DNA of 64,000 nucleotides from Roseiarcus sp035606915 (GCA_035606915.1 DATNDU010000184.1:1-64000), one strand, 5' to 3'; numbered from the stretch's first letter, positions 35,355-43,824 are shown. Numbers and translations: made by a program. The notes: a model not told the origin generated them from the letters alone.

Positions 35355-35555
35355 TTCGACTCACTTAGCCGCGCCGCGCCGATTTACTAATAAGATAGGA
35401 TCAAGCACAGGCAAATCGCACATTATTTCTGCAAACAGCAATGTCTCAGCAGGCTCTGGAGAGCATCTCGCCAATGAAGAAAATGGCGGCGCCCGTCGTA
35501 TTGCGGTCAAAATTCGTCACGAGCGCCGATCGGCGTCACAGTTTAAACACATGCT

Positions 35556-35574
35556 GCCGCCGAAGCTTGGCGGC
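35556..35574 (-). terminator. Possible hairpin terminator for the leftward gene ending at 35612
   Basis: GCCGCC at 35556-35561 pairs with GGCGGC at 35569-35574 across a 7-base loop, about 38 bases beyond the stop of the leftward gene. No T tract follows, so intrinsic termination is uncertain. Confidence 0.3.
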
Positions 35575-35611
35575 GGCTGAAAATGGCGGCTGCGCGCCCG
35601 CTCGCCAGCAA

Positions 35612-35986
35612 TTACGAGACCGAGACGACCTTGAACGTCGTCAATTCGCCTTCGGGGTCGCGCACCGAGACGTATTCGCCATCGCGGAAAGCGTGATCGC
35701 CGAAACGAAAGCCGGCTTCCGCTTCGTCAAGGGTTGCGCCGAGTTCGAAGCCCCAGTTGGCGCCGCCGCGCCCGCCTGGGCGATGCACGAGCAGGCCGCG
35801 CTCGTCGCCGTCGTCGCCCCAGAAGCGGCGCGCGAAACATTCGCCGCGATGCGCCTTCCACGCCTCCGCGTCGATCTTGCCGTCTTGCGTCAGCGGCGCG
35901 ACGAATTCGTAGCCGTGCCGCGCCGAGCCCTCGGGAAACGCCTTTGAACGGGCGGCGTGCAGCGTCACTTTGCGCAGTTTGCTCAT
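35612..35986 (-). CDS. Conserved hypothetical protein
   Basis: 124-residue soluble protein. The ATG at 35986 follows an excellent GGAGGACAAGG site and gives MSKLRKVTLHAARSKAFPEG. The body has an ordered, aromatic-rich sequence ('RHGYEFVAPLTQDGKIDAEAWKAHRGECFARRFWGDD', 'NWGFELGATLDEAEAGFRFGDHAFRDGEYVSVRD'), suggesting a small beta-sandwich-like domain. I do not recognise a function. It is transcribed in the same direction as purK but separated from its stop by about 60 bases, so it is upstream and independent of purEK regulation only in part. Confidence 0.7.
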   Translation of the reverse strand: MSKLRKVTLHAARSKAFPEGSARHGYEFVAPLTQDGKIDAEAWKAHRGECFARRFWGDDGDERGLLVHRPGGRGGANWGFELGATLDEAEAGFRFGDHAFRDGEYVSVRDPEGELTTFKVVSVS

Positions 35987-36045
35987 CCTTGTCCTCCGCA
36001 GCCTGGCCGCCCCCGCGACGGCGGCCCGCATTGACGCTAGCAAGC

Positions 36046-37134
36046 TCAATCCTCGGGCGACCGCAGCACGCGCGTCACATGGCCCATTTTGCGGCCGGGG
36101 CGGGATTGCAGCTTGCCATAGAGATGCAGGCTCATGTCGGGTTCGGCGAGAATATCGCGCCAGTCGTCGGCCTCCTCGCCGATGAGGTTGCGCATCTCGA
36201 TCGCGCCGCGTCGCGTCGTCGAGCCGAGTGGCCAGCCGGCGATAGCGCGCATGTGCTGCTCGAATTGCGAGGTCTCGGCGCCCTCGATCGTCCAGTGCCC
36301 GGAATTGTGGACGCGCGGCGCGATCTCGTTGACGATCAGCCGCTCCGCCCCGCCGGGAGCGCGTGCGCAAAACATCTCGACGCCGATCACCCCGACATAA
36401 TCGAGGCCGGCCAGAACCTTCTCGGCGATGTCGCGCGCGGCGGGCCCGAGCGCCGGGCTACTGCGCGCCGGAACGCGGGTGCGGGCAAGAATGTGGCGCT
36501 CGTGCTCGTTCTCGCACAGATCGTAGCTGGCGATCGCCCCTTCGAGACTGCGCGCGGCGATCACCGAGACCTCGCGCTCGAAGGCGACGAAGCCCTCCAG
36601 GATCATCGGCCCGCCGCCGAGCGCGCGGTGCGCCACGTCGAGGTCGGTGCCTTCGCGGATCATCGTCTGCCCCTTGCCGTCGTAGCCGAAGCGGCGGGTC
36701 TTGAGGATCGACGGGCGGCCGAGGTCGCGCACGGCGAGCGCCAGCGCGTCGGCGTCGGCGACATCGGCGAACGGCGCGGTCTCGAAGCCGAGCCCGCGCA
36801 GGAAGGTCTTCTCGGTCAGCCGGTCTTGCGTCAGCGCCAGCGCACGCGGGCTCGGCCGCACGGTCTTAAGCGTCTGGATGAACTCCAGCGTCGCCGTCGG
36901 CACGTTTTCGAACTCGAAAGTCACGAGGTCGCAAGCCCCGGCGAAACGCCGCAGCGCCGCCTCGTCCTCGTAAGCGGCGACCGTGCGGACATGCGCGGCG
37001 TCATAGGCCGGCGCTTCGTCCTCGGGCGCATAGACGTGGCAGCGCAGGCCGATCTTCAGCGCCGCGATCGCCAGCATGCGACCGAGTTGGCCGCCGCCGA
37101 GCACGCCGACGGTGGCGCCGGGGCTCAGGATCAT
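36046..37134 (-). CDS. purK: N5-carboxyaminoimidazole ribonucleotide synthase
   Basis: ATP-grasp enzyme of 362 residues in purine synthesis that carboxylates AIR with bicarbonate and ATP. It begins MILSPGATVGVLGGGQLGRM; characteristic motifs are 'VLGGGQLGRMLAIAALKIG', 'CDLVTFEFENVP', 'LKTRRFGYDGKGQTMI' and 'VNEIAPRVHNSGHWTIEGAETSQFEQHMRAI'. The start overlaps the purE stop (ATGA), giving the usual coupled purE-purK pair. Confidence 0.95.
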   Translation of the reverse strand: MILSPGATVGVLGGGQLGRMLAIAALKIGLRCHVYAPEDEAPAYDAAHVRTVAAYEDEAALRRFAGACDLVTFEFENVPTATLEFIQTLKTVRPSPRALALTQDRLTEKTFLRGLGFETAPFADVADADALALAVRDLGRPSILKTRRFGYDGKGQTMIREGTDLDVAHRALGGGPMILEGFVAFEREVSVIAARSLEGAIASYDLCENEHERHILARTRVPARSSPALGPAARDIAEKVLAGLDYVGVIGVEMFCARAPGGAERLIVNEIAPRVHNSGHWTIEGAETSQFEQHMRAIAGWPLGSTTRRGAIEMRNLIGEEADDWRDILAEPDMSLHLYGKLQSRPGRKMGHVTRVLRSPED

Positions 37135-37634
37135 GCCGAGCCCTCGTCGCTCGGGAACTCCGCCACCCCGTCGCGCCGCGCGTCGCGCCAGGCTTGCAGG
37201 CGGCGGGCGAGATCGGCGTCGCCAAGGGCGAGCACGCTGGCGGCCAGCAACGCGGCGTTGATCGCCCCGGCCTGGCCGATGGCGAGCGCCCCCACCGGCA
37301 CGCCGGCCGGCATCTGCACGATGGAATAGAGACTGTCGAGGCCGGAAAGCGCCCGCGACGGGCACGGCACGCCGAACACCGGCAGCGTCGTGAAGGCAGC
37401 GGTCATGCCCGGCAAATGCGCGGCGCCGCCGGCCCCGGCTATGATGACCTTGAACCCGGCGGCCCTCGCCCCCTTGGCGAAAGCGACCATGCGGTCGGGC
37501 GTGCGATGGGCGGAGACGATGCGCGCCTCGTACTCGACGTCGAGTTCGTCGAGCGTGTCGGCGGCGCGCCGCATCGTCGCCCAGTCGGACTGGGAGCCCA
37601 TGATGATGGCGATCGGGGCGGCGAGAAGGGTCAA
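37131..37634 (-). CDS. purE: 5-(carboxyamino)imidazole ribonucleotide mutase
   Basis: Partner of PurK that moves the carboxylate from N5 to C4. The 167-residue product has 'IIMGSQSDWATMRRAADTLDEL' at the N-terminus, 'VSAHRTPDRMVAFAKGARAAGFKVIIAGAGGAAHLPGM' and 'PVFGVPCPSRALSGLDSLYSIVQMPAGVPV'. These are the standard class I PurE motifs, including the active-site Ser-Asp and Ala-His-Arg. It is first in a coupled unit with purK. Confidence 0.96.
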   Translation of the reverse strand: MTLLAAPIAIIMGSQSDWATMRRAADTLDELDVEYEARIVSAHRTPDRMVAFAKGARAAGFKVIIAGAGGAAHLPGMTAAFTTLPVFGVPCPSRALSGLDSLYSIVQMPAGVPVGALAIGQAGAINAALLAASVLALGDADLARRLQAWRDARRDGVAEFPSDEGSA

Positions 37635-37998
37635 GCTTGAACGCCTTGTGGGTCGCTATTGCGCGTTAGGGCAAGGATTTCGCGCGCGCAAGGGGCTTGG
37701 CGCGGCGCCGTGGGGCAATCGCGCGAACGACCGGCGAGGCGTCAGGATGCGGCTGTTCCCCCAGCCCAGTTGCGGACGGCCAGGGAGGGGGCGCGTCGGC
37801 TTGGACGCCGCCCACCATTTGGGGCTATGTTTTGCCGCGCCCCCACCCCAACCCTCCCCCACAAGGGGGGAATCGCAGCCGCAATTCCCGTTGTTCTTCA
37901 TTCCCCGATTTCCCTGCACGGCGCCGCGTTTGCGTGAAGAGGACGGACTGAGGCCGGCGCCGGCGCCGGCGCGCGAATTCGGGTCAGGAGAATGGCGT
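37635..37998. other. Spacer with C-rich dispersed repeat
   Basis: No gene supported in these 364 bases between the divergent purE and L,D-transpeptidase genes. It includes CCCCCACCCCAACCCTCCCC followed by CACAAGGGGGGAA (about 37840-37872), a hairpin-forming C-run/G-run element widespread in proteobacterial intergenic DNA, and a short GGCGCC-rich simple repeat near 37955. Confidence 0.55.
37855..37871. repeat. C-run/G-run hairpin element (TCCCCC...GGGGGA)
   Basis: TCCCCC and GGGGGA are exact complements around ACAAG. This belongs to the common 'ccctccccc-cacaaggggggaa' intergenic repeat. Confidence 0.5.
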
Positions 37999-38586
37999 AT
38001 GCGTTTCGTTTTGGCGCTCTTGACGGCGGCTGCTGTTCTCGGCTGGCAGGCGGCGGCGCGGGCGACGGTGCGCATCCATGTCGACCTCTCCAGCCAAACG
38101 TTGCACGCCACTTCGGCCAAGGGCGGGGACTATGACTGGCCGGTCTCCACCGGCCGGCCGGGATATCGCACGCCGACCGGCGCTTATCGTCCGCAGCGCA
38201 TGTACGTGATGACCCATTCCTCCGAATACGAGAATGCGCCGATGCCGCACGCGATCTTCTTCACCGGCGGTTACGCCATTCATGGTTCTTACGAGACCAG
38301 CCGGCTCGGGCAGCCGGCCTCGCACGGCTGCGTGCGGCTGGCGCCCGCCGACGCGGCGATCCTCTACGAAATGGTCAAGCGCGAGGGCGCATCGATCCTC
38401 ATCACCGGGACGGCGCCGGGAGGCGATGCGATCGCAACGGCGCGCGTCCGCCATCGCGGGCGACAGACTGTCGCCGCCCGCTGGCGAGCCCACCGCCGCG
38501 ACCGGGCCGCGACCTATGCGCGAGAAATATCTCCCTACGAGGAGCCGCTGGGCGCCTGGTCGTACTATCCGCTCGATGGGCAGTGA
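37999..38586 (+). CDS. Periplasmic L,D-transpeptidase (YkuD domain)
   Basis: 195-residue exported enzyme that forms 3-3 peptidoglycan cross-links or anchors proteins to peptidoglycan. The ATG follows AGGAG by 8 bases and gives the signal peptide 'MRFVLALLTAAAVLGWQAAARA'. The YkuD domain starts at 'TVRIHVDLSSQTLHATS'; catalytic residues lie in 'YAIHGSYETSRLGQPASHGCVRL' (H95, H109, Cys111). The C-terminal about 45 residues are arginine-rich and end 'GAWSYYPLDGQ'. It lies upstream of the exported isoaspartyl methyltransferase. Confidence 0.9.
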   Translation: MRFVLALLTAAAVLGWQAAARATVRIHVDLSSQTLHATSAKGGDYDWPVSTGRPGYRTPTGAYRPQRMYVMTHSSEYENAPMPHAIFFTGGYAIHGSYETSRLGQPASHGCVRLAPADAAILYEMVKREGASILITGTAPGGDAIATARVRHRGRQTVAARWRAHRRDRAATYAREISPYEEPLGAWSYYPLDGQ

Positions 38587-38703
38587 ACGGCTGGCGGGGG
38601 GCTCGCGATCTGGAATTCGCCATTCGCCTTCGGGCGCGAATTGCGTTACAGGGCGGCGCCCCCGGGCGACCGGGCGTCGCGTGATTCCCCAAGGAGGCCC
38701 GCT

Positions 38704-39579
38704 TTGCGACGTAGAGATTTCCTGGCCGGCGCCGCCGGCCTCATGAGCGCAGCGGCGACGCCGCTGCGGGCGTTCGCCAACGTGCCGACCCCGTTCACTT
38801 TCGACGCGAAGCCGCCGATGGCGCTGGGCGACAGGGCCAAGTTCATTGCCTGGGGGGTCAAGGAGCGCGGCGAAGACCCGAAGTTCCTCGGCGAACATTT
38901 CGACCGCTACGTGGCGATGGTGCGCAACGAGGATATCGTCGACGACCGCAACAAGCGCGCCTTCCTCTGCACGCCGCGCGAGAAATTCGTGCTGAAGCAG
39001 AATCTCGCCCGCGCCTATGCCAACGCCTTCCTCGACATCGGCTACGGCGTGACGATTTCCGGGCCGCATCTGGTCGGGCGCATGACCTCGACGATCAACC
39101 CACAGAAGGGCGAGAAGGTGTTGGAGGTCGGCACCGGCTCCGGCTACCAGTCGGCCTATCTCTCCCACCTCACCGACAAGGTGTTCACCATCGAGATCAT
39201 CAAGCCGCTGGCGGCGCGCACGCGCGGCATCTACGACGATCTCATCAAGGACGGCTATGTCGAGTTCAAGGCGATCTCCACCAAGAACGCCGACGGCTAT
39301 TACGGCTGGGCGGAGAACGCGCCGTTCGATAAGATCATCGTCACCTGCGGCATCGACCATGTGCCGCCGCCGCTGCTGCAACAGCTCAAGGACGGCGGCA
39401 CGATGGTGATCCCGGTCGGGCCGCCGGGGGCGCAGCGCGTGCTGAAGGTGGTCAAGACCAAGAACGCCGACGGCACCATCACCGTCACCCGCTCCGACAT
39501 CTACCACGGCCGCATCGTGCCCTTCGTCCCCTTCACCAAGCTCGAAGGCGACGTCATCAAGGGCACGCACAACAACTGA
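38704..39579 (+). CDS. Protein-L-isoaspartate O-methyltransferase-family protein with Tat signal
   Basis: SAM-dependent methyltransferase of 291 residues. The TTG start at 38704 is supported by AAGGAGG 7 bases upstream and by the N-terminus 'MRRRDFLAGAAGLMSAAATP', a twin-arginine-type signal. The PCMT fold follows: 'FLCTPREKFVLKQNLARAYAN' substitutes for the usual N-terminal region, then 'GKMTSTINPQKGEKVLEVGTGSGYQSAYLS'-like SAM motif (here with VGRMTST), 'FTIEIIKPLAARTRGIYDDL', 'APFDKIIVTCGIDHVPPPLLQQLKDGGTMVIPVG' and a C-terminal tail. It would repair isoaspartate in proteins. Periplasmic location is unusual because SAM is cytosolic, so the signal's use needs testing. Confidence 0.85.
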   Translation: MRRRDFLAGAAGLMSAAATPLRAFANVPTPFTFDAKPPMALGDRAKFIAWGVKERGEDPKFLGEHFDRYVAMVRNEDIVDDRNKRAFLCTPREKFVLKQNLARAYANAFLDIGYGVTISGPHLVGRMTSTINPQKGEKVLEVGTGSGYQSAYLSHLTDKVFTIEIIKPLAARTRGIYDDLIKDGYVEFKAISTKNADGYYGWAENAPFDKIIVTCGIDHVPPPLLQQLKDGGTMVIPVGPPGAQRVLKVVKTKNADGTITVTRSDIYHGRIVPFVPFTKLEGDVIKGTHNN

Positions 39580-39633
39580 CGCGCCGGCCCGCTTGCGCTA
39601 TCTCGTCAGCCGCCGATCTCCGTGAGAGCGCCG

Positions 39634-40230
39634 ATGGACGATGCCGCCTGGGTCGCCGATTACGTTACGAAATCCGCTGCGGCCGTCGAGGCCTTCGCCG
39701 CTGACGGCGCCGCGCGGGCGGCGCTGCTGGCCATGGCGGAGGCGATCGGCGCGGCGTTGCGGGGCGGCGGCAAATTGCTGACGGCCGGCAACGGAGGCAG
39801 CGCCGGCGATGCGCAGCATATCGCCGGCGAGTTCGTCGTCCGCCTGATGTACGACCGCGCGCCGCTGGCGGCGATGGCGCTGACCACCGACGGCTCGGTG
39901 ATGACCGCCGCCGGCAACGATTACGGCTTCGAGCGCGCCTTCGAGCGCCAAGTGCGCGCGCTTGGCCGGCCGGGCGACGCTTTGCTGGCGATCTCGACCT
40001 CCGGCAATTCGCCCAATATTCTGCGCGCGCTGGAGGCGGCGCGAGCGGGCGGTCTGGCGACGCTCGGCTTCGGCGCCGGCGGCGGCGGCGCGATGGCGGG
40101 GCTGTGCGAGCATCTGTTCCTCGCCCCGACGGTCGAGACCGCGCTCGCCCAACAGATCCACATCATCGCCGCCCACATCGTCTGCGGGCTGGTCGAGCGC
40201 GCTTTCTTCCCCCGTGAGCCGGCGCCGTGA
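39634..40230 (+). CDS. gmhA: D-sedoheptulose 7-phosphate isomerase
   Basis: First step of ADP-heptose synthesis for LPS inner core. The product of 198 residues begins MDDAAWVADYVTKSAAAVEA (a GTG 12 bases earlier is the alternative). SIS-domain features are 'GGGKLLTAGNGGSAGDAQHIAGEFVVR' and 'GDALLAISTSGNSPNILRALEAARAGG'. The stop overlaps the hldE start (GTGA). Confidence 0.94.
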   Translation: MDDAAWVADYVTKSAAAVEAFAADGAARAALLAMAEAIGAALRGGGKLLTAGNGGSAGDAQHIAGEFVVRLMYDRAPLAAMALTTDGSVMTAAGNDYGFERAFERQVRALGRPGDALLAISTSGNSPNILRALEAARAGGLATLGFGAGGGGAMAGLCEHLFLAPTVETALAQQIHIIAAHIVCGLVERAFFPREPAP

Positions 40231-41654
40231 CGCCGGAGCGGCTCGGCGCGATCGTCAACGCCCGCGTCGCCGTCATCGGCGACGTGATGATCGACGAGTA
40301 TCTCACCGGCCGCGTCGATCGCATCTCGCCGGAGGCGCCGGTTCCGGTGGTGCGCGGCCTCGAACTGCGGGCGGCGCCGGGCGGGGCGGCCAATGTCGCC
40401 GCCAATGTCGCGGCGCTCGGCGCCGAGGCGCTGCTCGTCGGCGTCGTCGGCGCCGGCGGCGCGGCGGAGGTCGAGGCGCTGATCTCAGCCAAGGGGCGGG
40501 CGCGGGCGCTGCTGACCGAGGACGCCAGCCGGCGCACGATCCGCAAGATGCGGGTGATCTCCAACCACCAGCAGATCGTGCGGCTCGACCACGAGGACCT
40601 GCACCCGCTCTCCGACGAGATCGAAGCGGCGCTGATCGCAGCCAGCCGGCGGGCGATCGAGGCCAGCGACATCGTCGTGCTCTCCGATTACGGCAAGGGC
40701 CTGTTCGGCGACCGTGCGCTGGCGGCGATCATCGGCCTCGCCAAGGCGGCGGCGAAGCCGGTGGTGGTCGACCCGAAGCGCCCGGAATTCTCGGCCTATC
40801 GCGGCGCCGATCTGGTGACGCCGAATCGCGGCGAACTGGCGCGCGCCTCCGGCCTGCCCGTCGGCACGGACGCTGAAGCCGAGGCGGCGGCGCGCGTCGC
40901 CCAGGCGCAGTTCGGCGGCGCGCTGCTGCTGACGCGCTCCGAGCAGGGCATGTCCTATTTCCCGCTACACGGCCCGGCGATCCACGCGCCGACGGCGGCG
41001 CGCGAAGTGTTCGACGTCTCGGGCGCCGGCGATACGGCGGTGGCGACGCTCGCCGCCGCGCTCGCCGCCAGGTTCACGATGGCGGAAGCGCTTCCCCTCG
41101 CCAATCAGGCGGCGGGCATCGTCGTCGGCAAGGCCGGCACGGCGACGCTATCGCTGCGTGAGCTTATCGCGGCGCTGGACGCGCCCCGCGTAAGCGGCGA
41201 GTTGGTCGACTGGGAGGCGGCGCGGCGATTGCGCGACGCCTGGGCGCGCCAGGGGCTGAGCGTCGGCTTCGCCAATGGCTGTTTCGACCTCCTCCACCCC
41301 GGCCATGTGGCGCTGATCGGCGAGGCGGCGGCGGCCTGCGACCGGCTCATCGTGGCGCTGAACTCCGACGCTTCGACGCGCCGGCTGAAGGGGCCGGACC
41401 GCCCGGCGCAGCCGCAAGCCGCGCGCGCCATCGTGATGGGGGCGCTGAAAGGCGTCGCGGCGGTGGTGATCTTCGAGGACGACACGCCGCAGGCGCTCAT
41501 TGAGGCGTTGCAGCCGGACCTGCTGGTCAAGGGCGCCGATTATCGCATCGAGGACGTCGTCGGCGCCGACATCGTGCAGGCGCGCGGCGGCCGCGTGCTG
41601 TTGGTCGAGACGGTGGCCGGCCAGTCCACGACGCGACTGCTGACGCAGCGTTAG
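40227..41654 (+). CDS. hldE: Bifunctional heptose 7-phosphate kinase / heptose 1-phosphate adenylyltransferase
   Basis: 475-residue two-domain enzyme in ADP-heptose synthesis. The N-terminal PfkB-type kinase (about 1-320) has 'RVAVIGDVMIDEYLTGRVDRISPEAPVPVVR', 'GGAANVAANVAALGAE' and 'FDVSGAGDTAVATLAAALAARF'. The C-terminal cytidylyltransferase-like domain has 'VGFANGCFDLLHPGHVALIGEAAAACDRLIVALNSDASTRRLKG' (HxGH). The usual gmhB and hldD genes are not in the window. It starts with GTG and is coupled to gmhA. It ends 2 bases before the convergent GntR gene end. Confidence 0.95.
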   Translation: MTPERLGAIVNARVAVIGDVMIDEYLTGRVDRISPEAPVPVVRGLELRAAPGGAANVAANVAALGAEALLVGVVGAGGAAEVEALISAKGRARALLTEDASRRTIRKMRVISNHQQIVRLDHEDLHPLSDEIEAALIAASRRAIEASDIVVLSDYGKGLFGDRALAAIIGLAKAAAKPVVVDPKRPEFSAYRGADLVTPNRGELARASGLPVGTDAEAEAAARVAQAQFGGALLLTRSEQGMSYFPLHGPAIHAPTAAREVFDVSGAGDTAVATLAAALAARFTMAEALPLANQAAGIVVGKAGTATLSLRELIAALDAPRVSGELVDWEAARRLRDAWARQGLSVGFANGCFDLLHPGHVALIGEAAAACDRLIVALNSDASTRRLKGPDRPAQPQAARAIVMGALKGVAAVVIFEDDTPQALIEALQPDLLVKGADYRIEDVVGADIVQARGGRVLLVETVAGQSTTRLLTQR

Positions 41655-41656
41655 AT

Positions 41657-42349
41657 TCAAGCCAGGAACAATTCGCGGATGTCGAGCGGCCGCTCGCCGG
41701 GTTCGCGAATGTCCAGCCCGGACTCGATGCGGCGCAGATGGCGCTCCATCAACTCGCCGGCGCGCCCGACATGGCGCGCCGCCAGCGCCGCGATGAGCTC
41801 GTCGTGGTCGGCATCCGAGCAGGCCTGGGTGCGCGCGCCATAGAAGGCGATAATCAGCGACGTGCGGGCGACGAGATCCTCCAGGAAGCGCGTCAATACG
41901 GCGTTGCCGGCGATCTCGGCGATCTCGATGTGAAACTGCCCGGAGAGCCGGATCGCCTCGCGTTCTTCGGCGCGATGGGCAGCCGCCGCGCCCGCCGCGG
42001 CGAGTTCGCGCAGGCGCGCCAGCGCCGCTGCATTGATGGTCGCAGCGACGCTCTCAATGCCCGCCCGCTCGACGACGCGGCGCGCCGCGAACACCTCCCG
42101 CGCCTCCTCGGCGCTCGGGCTCCAGACGAATGCGCCGCGATTGGGATGCAGCGTGACGACGCCGCGCTCGCCGAGCACCACCAGGATACGGCGGATCTGC
42201 GTGCGGTGGGCGTTGAACGCCTCGCAGAGCGCGTGCTCGGCGAGCTTGGCCCCCGGCGGCAGTTTGTGCTCCATGACCGCAGCGACAATGCGCTCGACGA
42301 TCGCCTCGTCGCTGGTCGCGCGTCGAACGTCGCCCTCGGATAGCGTCAT
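41657..42349 (-). CDS. GntR-family (FCD/FadR subfamily) transcriptional regulator
   Basis: 230-residue regulator. The N-terminal winged helix (about residues 12-80) has 'LPPGAKLAEHALCEAFNAHRTQIRRILVVLGERGVVTLHPNRGAFVW', and the C-terminal all-helical FCD ligand-binding domain (about 90-215) has 'ARRVVERAGIESVAATI' and 'FHIEIAEIAGNAVLTRFLEDLVARTSLII' with probable metal-ligand Asp/His. It is divergent from the Liv-type ABC operon and very probably controls it, sensing the transported compound or a breakdown product. A perfect TTGTCGACAA palindrome lies in the shared promoter region. Confidence 0.9.
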   Translation of the reverse strand: MTLSEGDVRRATSDEAIVERIVAAVMEHKLPPGAKLAEHALCEAFNAHRTQIRRILVVLGERGVVTLHPNRGAFVWSPSAEEAREVFAARRVVERAGIESVAATINAAALARLRELAAAGAAAAHRAEEREAIRLSGQFHIEIAEIAGNAVLTRFLEDLVARTSLIIAFYGARTQACSDADHDELIAALAARHVGRAGELMERHLRRIESGLDIREPGERPLDIRELFLA

Positions 42350-42465
42350 TTGATCCCCTCGCCCGGCGCGACCTGCGATGTCGCCAAACCGAACCTCTAC
42401 GCCGGCTCAGATTCGCAGCACGGCGATGAAACATCGTGCAAACTGTCTACATTAAGCGCTCAGTT

Positions 42466-42475
42466 TTGTCGACAA
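42466..42475. promoter_or_regulatory. Probable GntR operator palindrome in divergent promoter region
   Basis: TTGTCGACAA is a perfect 10-bp palindrome of the type bound by FadR/FCD regulators (GT-N2-AC core). GACAATCC occurs here (42471-42478) and again at 42493-42500, 22 bases apart, about two helical turns. The distance to the ABC operon start is about 115 bases. TTGACA at 42491 could be a -35 box. Confidence 0.5.
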
Positions 42476-42588
42476 TCCAGAAAAGCCATGTTGACAATCC
42501 CGGCGCCGACTGCCACCTTTCGTCGCCGCCGTGATTGATCGAGGCGCCGCCAAAGCCTCGGCGCCGCACGGCCGAAAGGGAGGAACTG

Positions 42589-43770
42589 ATGAGTTTCCGA
42601 GCGCTCGCGGCGCCCGTCGCCGCTGTCCTCATATCCATCGTTACGACGACGGCGGCCGGAGCCGCAGACAAGACCCTGAAAATCGGCTTCGTCGGCGTCA
42701 CCAGCGGCCCCGCCGCCGCCTGGGGCACCTCGAACGTGCGCTCCATGCAGACGCTCGCCGCGATCATGAACGAGAAGGGCGGCGTCAAGATCGGCGACGA
42801 CACTTATAAGATCGACGTCGTCACTTTCGACGACCAGAAAGACCCGAAGCGCTCCATCGCCGGCATGGAAAAGATGGCGCAGGAGGGCATCCACTATGTC
42901 GTCGGGCCGAATGTCGACGACGGCGCCGCCGCGGTGCGGCCGGTGGCGGAGAAAGCCGGCATCATCTACTTCCCCTACGCCTTCCCGAAGTCGCTCTACG
43001 TCAAGCCGGCCTCCAACGCCGTGCTCGGCATGGTCGCCAACTATCAGTCGGCGCCGGCGATCTACAAATATCTGAAAGACAAGCGCGGCGTGAAGTCGGT
43101 CGCCTTCGTCGCCGCCAACGAATCCGATCCGCTGAGCCAGCGCGACGGCGGCGTCGCCACCGCCAAGGCGCTCGGCCTCAACATCCTCGCCGCCACCGAC
43201 ACCTATCAGAACGACACGCAGGACTTCACGCCGGTGCTGACGCCGATCGTCAAGCTGAAGCCGGATCTGCTGGTGCTCTCCGGCGTCGCGCCGGCCAATG
43301 CGCCGCTGCTGATCCGCTCGGCGCGCGAACTCGGCTTCAAGGGCCTGATCTCCACCGAGACCGCGCAGGACGCCAAGGTGTTGCAGGAGGGCGCCGGCGA
43401 TCTCGCTGACGGCTTCATCTCGGTTGGCGGCGCCTCGACGCCGGAAATCCGCTCCGCGGAGATGGATGCGTTCATCGCCCGCTACACCAAGATGTTTGGC
43501 GAATACAACGACGAATCCAACACCAAGGTTTATGCGCTGGAATACATCGTCGATACGCTGAAGGCCGACCCGAAGGCGATCAACGACGTCGCCGAATTCA
43601 AGAAGGAGATGGACGTGTTCTCCGCGCCCAACCCGTTCGTCAAGAGCGGCACGCTGCACTATGTCGGCATGACCTCGTTCGGCCAGAAGCGCCAGATTGC
43701 GGTGCCGCTGGTGGTGCAGGAATTCAAGGACGGCAAGTTCTCGACGCTGTTCGTCGCCGACGTCGACTAA
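42589..43770 (+). CDS. Liv-type ABC transporter substrate-binding protein
   Basis: 393-residue periplasmic binding protein of the branched-chain amino acid/amide type (Peripla_BP_6). The ATG follows GGGAGGAACTG and opens a signal peptide 'MSFRALAAPVAAVLISIVTT' ending near 'AGAA'. The mature domain begins 'KTLKIGFVGVTSGPAAAWGTSNVRSMQTLAA', with 'KAGIIYFPYAFPKSLYV' and 'TYQNDTQDFTPVLTPIVKLKPDLLVLSG'. It heads a five-gene transport set. The racemase at the end of the operon suggests the ligand is a hydantoin, N-carbamoyl or similar nitrogenous compound rather than leucine. Confidence 0.88.
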   Translation: MSFRALAAPVAAVLISIVTTTAAGAADKTLKIGFVGVTSGPAAAWGTSNVRSMQTLAAIMNEKGGVKIGDDTYKIDVVTFDDQKDPKRSIAGMEKMAQEGIHYVVGPNVDDGAAAVRPVAEKAGIIYFPYAFPKSLYVKPASNAVLGMVANYQSAPAIYKYLKDKRGVKSVAFVAANESDPLSQRDGGVATAKALGLNILAATDTYQNDTQDFTPVLTPIVKLKPDLLVLSGVAPANAPLLIRSARELGFKGLISTETAQDAKVLQEGAGDLADGFISVGGASTPEIRSAEMDAFIARYTKMFGEYNDESNTKVYALEYIVDTLKADPKAINDVAEFKKEMDVFSAPNPFVKSGTLHYVGMTSFGQKRQIAVPLVVQEFKDGKFSTLFVADVD

Positions 43771-43824
43771 GGCGGCTTGCGGCGGGCGGCCGTTCGCGCC
43801 GTCCGCCAAGGGGATCGGCAGCTC

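Larger units (their letters stand above)
35049..35611. other. Extremely AT-rich spacer without a supported gene
   Basis: About 560 bases with no convincing coding sequence. Between roughly 35120 and 35400 the GC content falls to 20-40% by 60-base line (about 22% at 35281-35340), in a window otherwise near 65-70%. It contains a perfect inverted repeat AATTTTAAT-a-ATTAAAATT at 35336-35354. Further right, in GC-rich sequence, are a 12-bp palindrome CGCCGATCGGCG (35524-35535) and a hairpin GCCGCC-gaagctt-GGCGGC (35556-35574). A short open frame in the AT-rich part has no protein-like features. Confidence 0.6.

Noticed and set aside
35049..35611. Replication origin (oriC) or dif-like site in the AT-rich spacer
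   Set aside because: No TTATCCACA-type DnaA boxes, no TTAA-N7-TTAA CtrA pair and no origin-linked genes nearby; only the composition fits.
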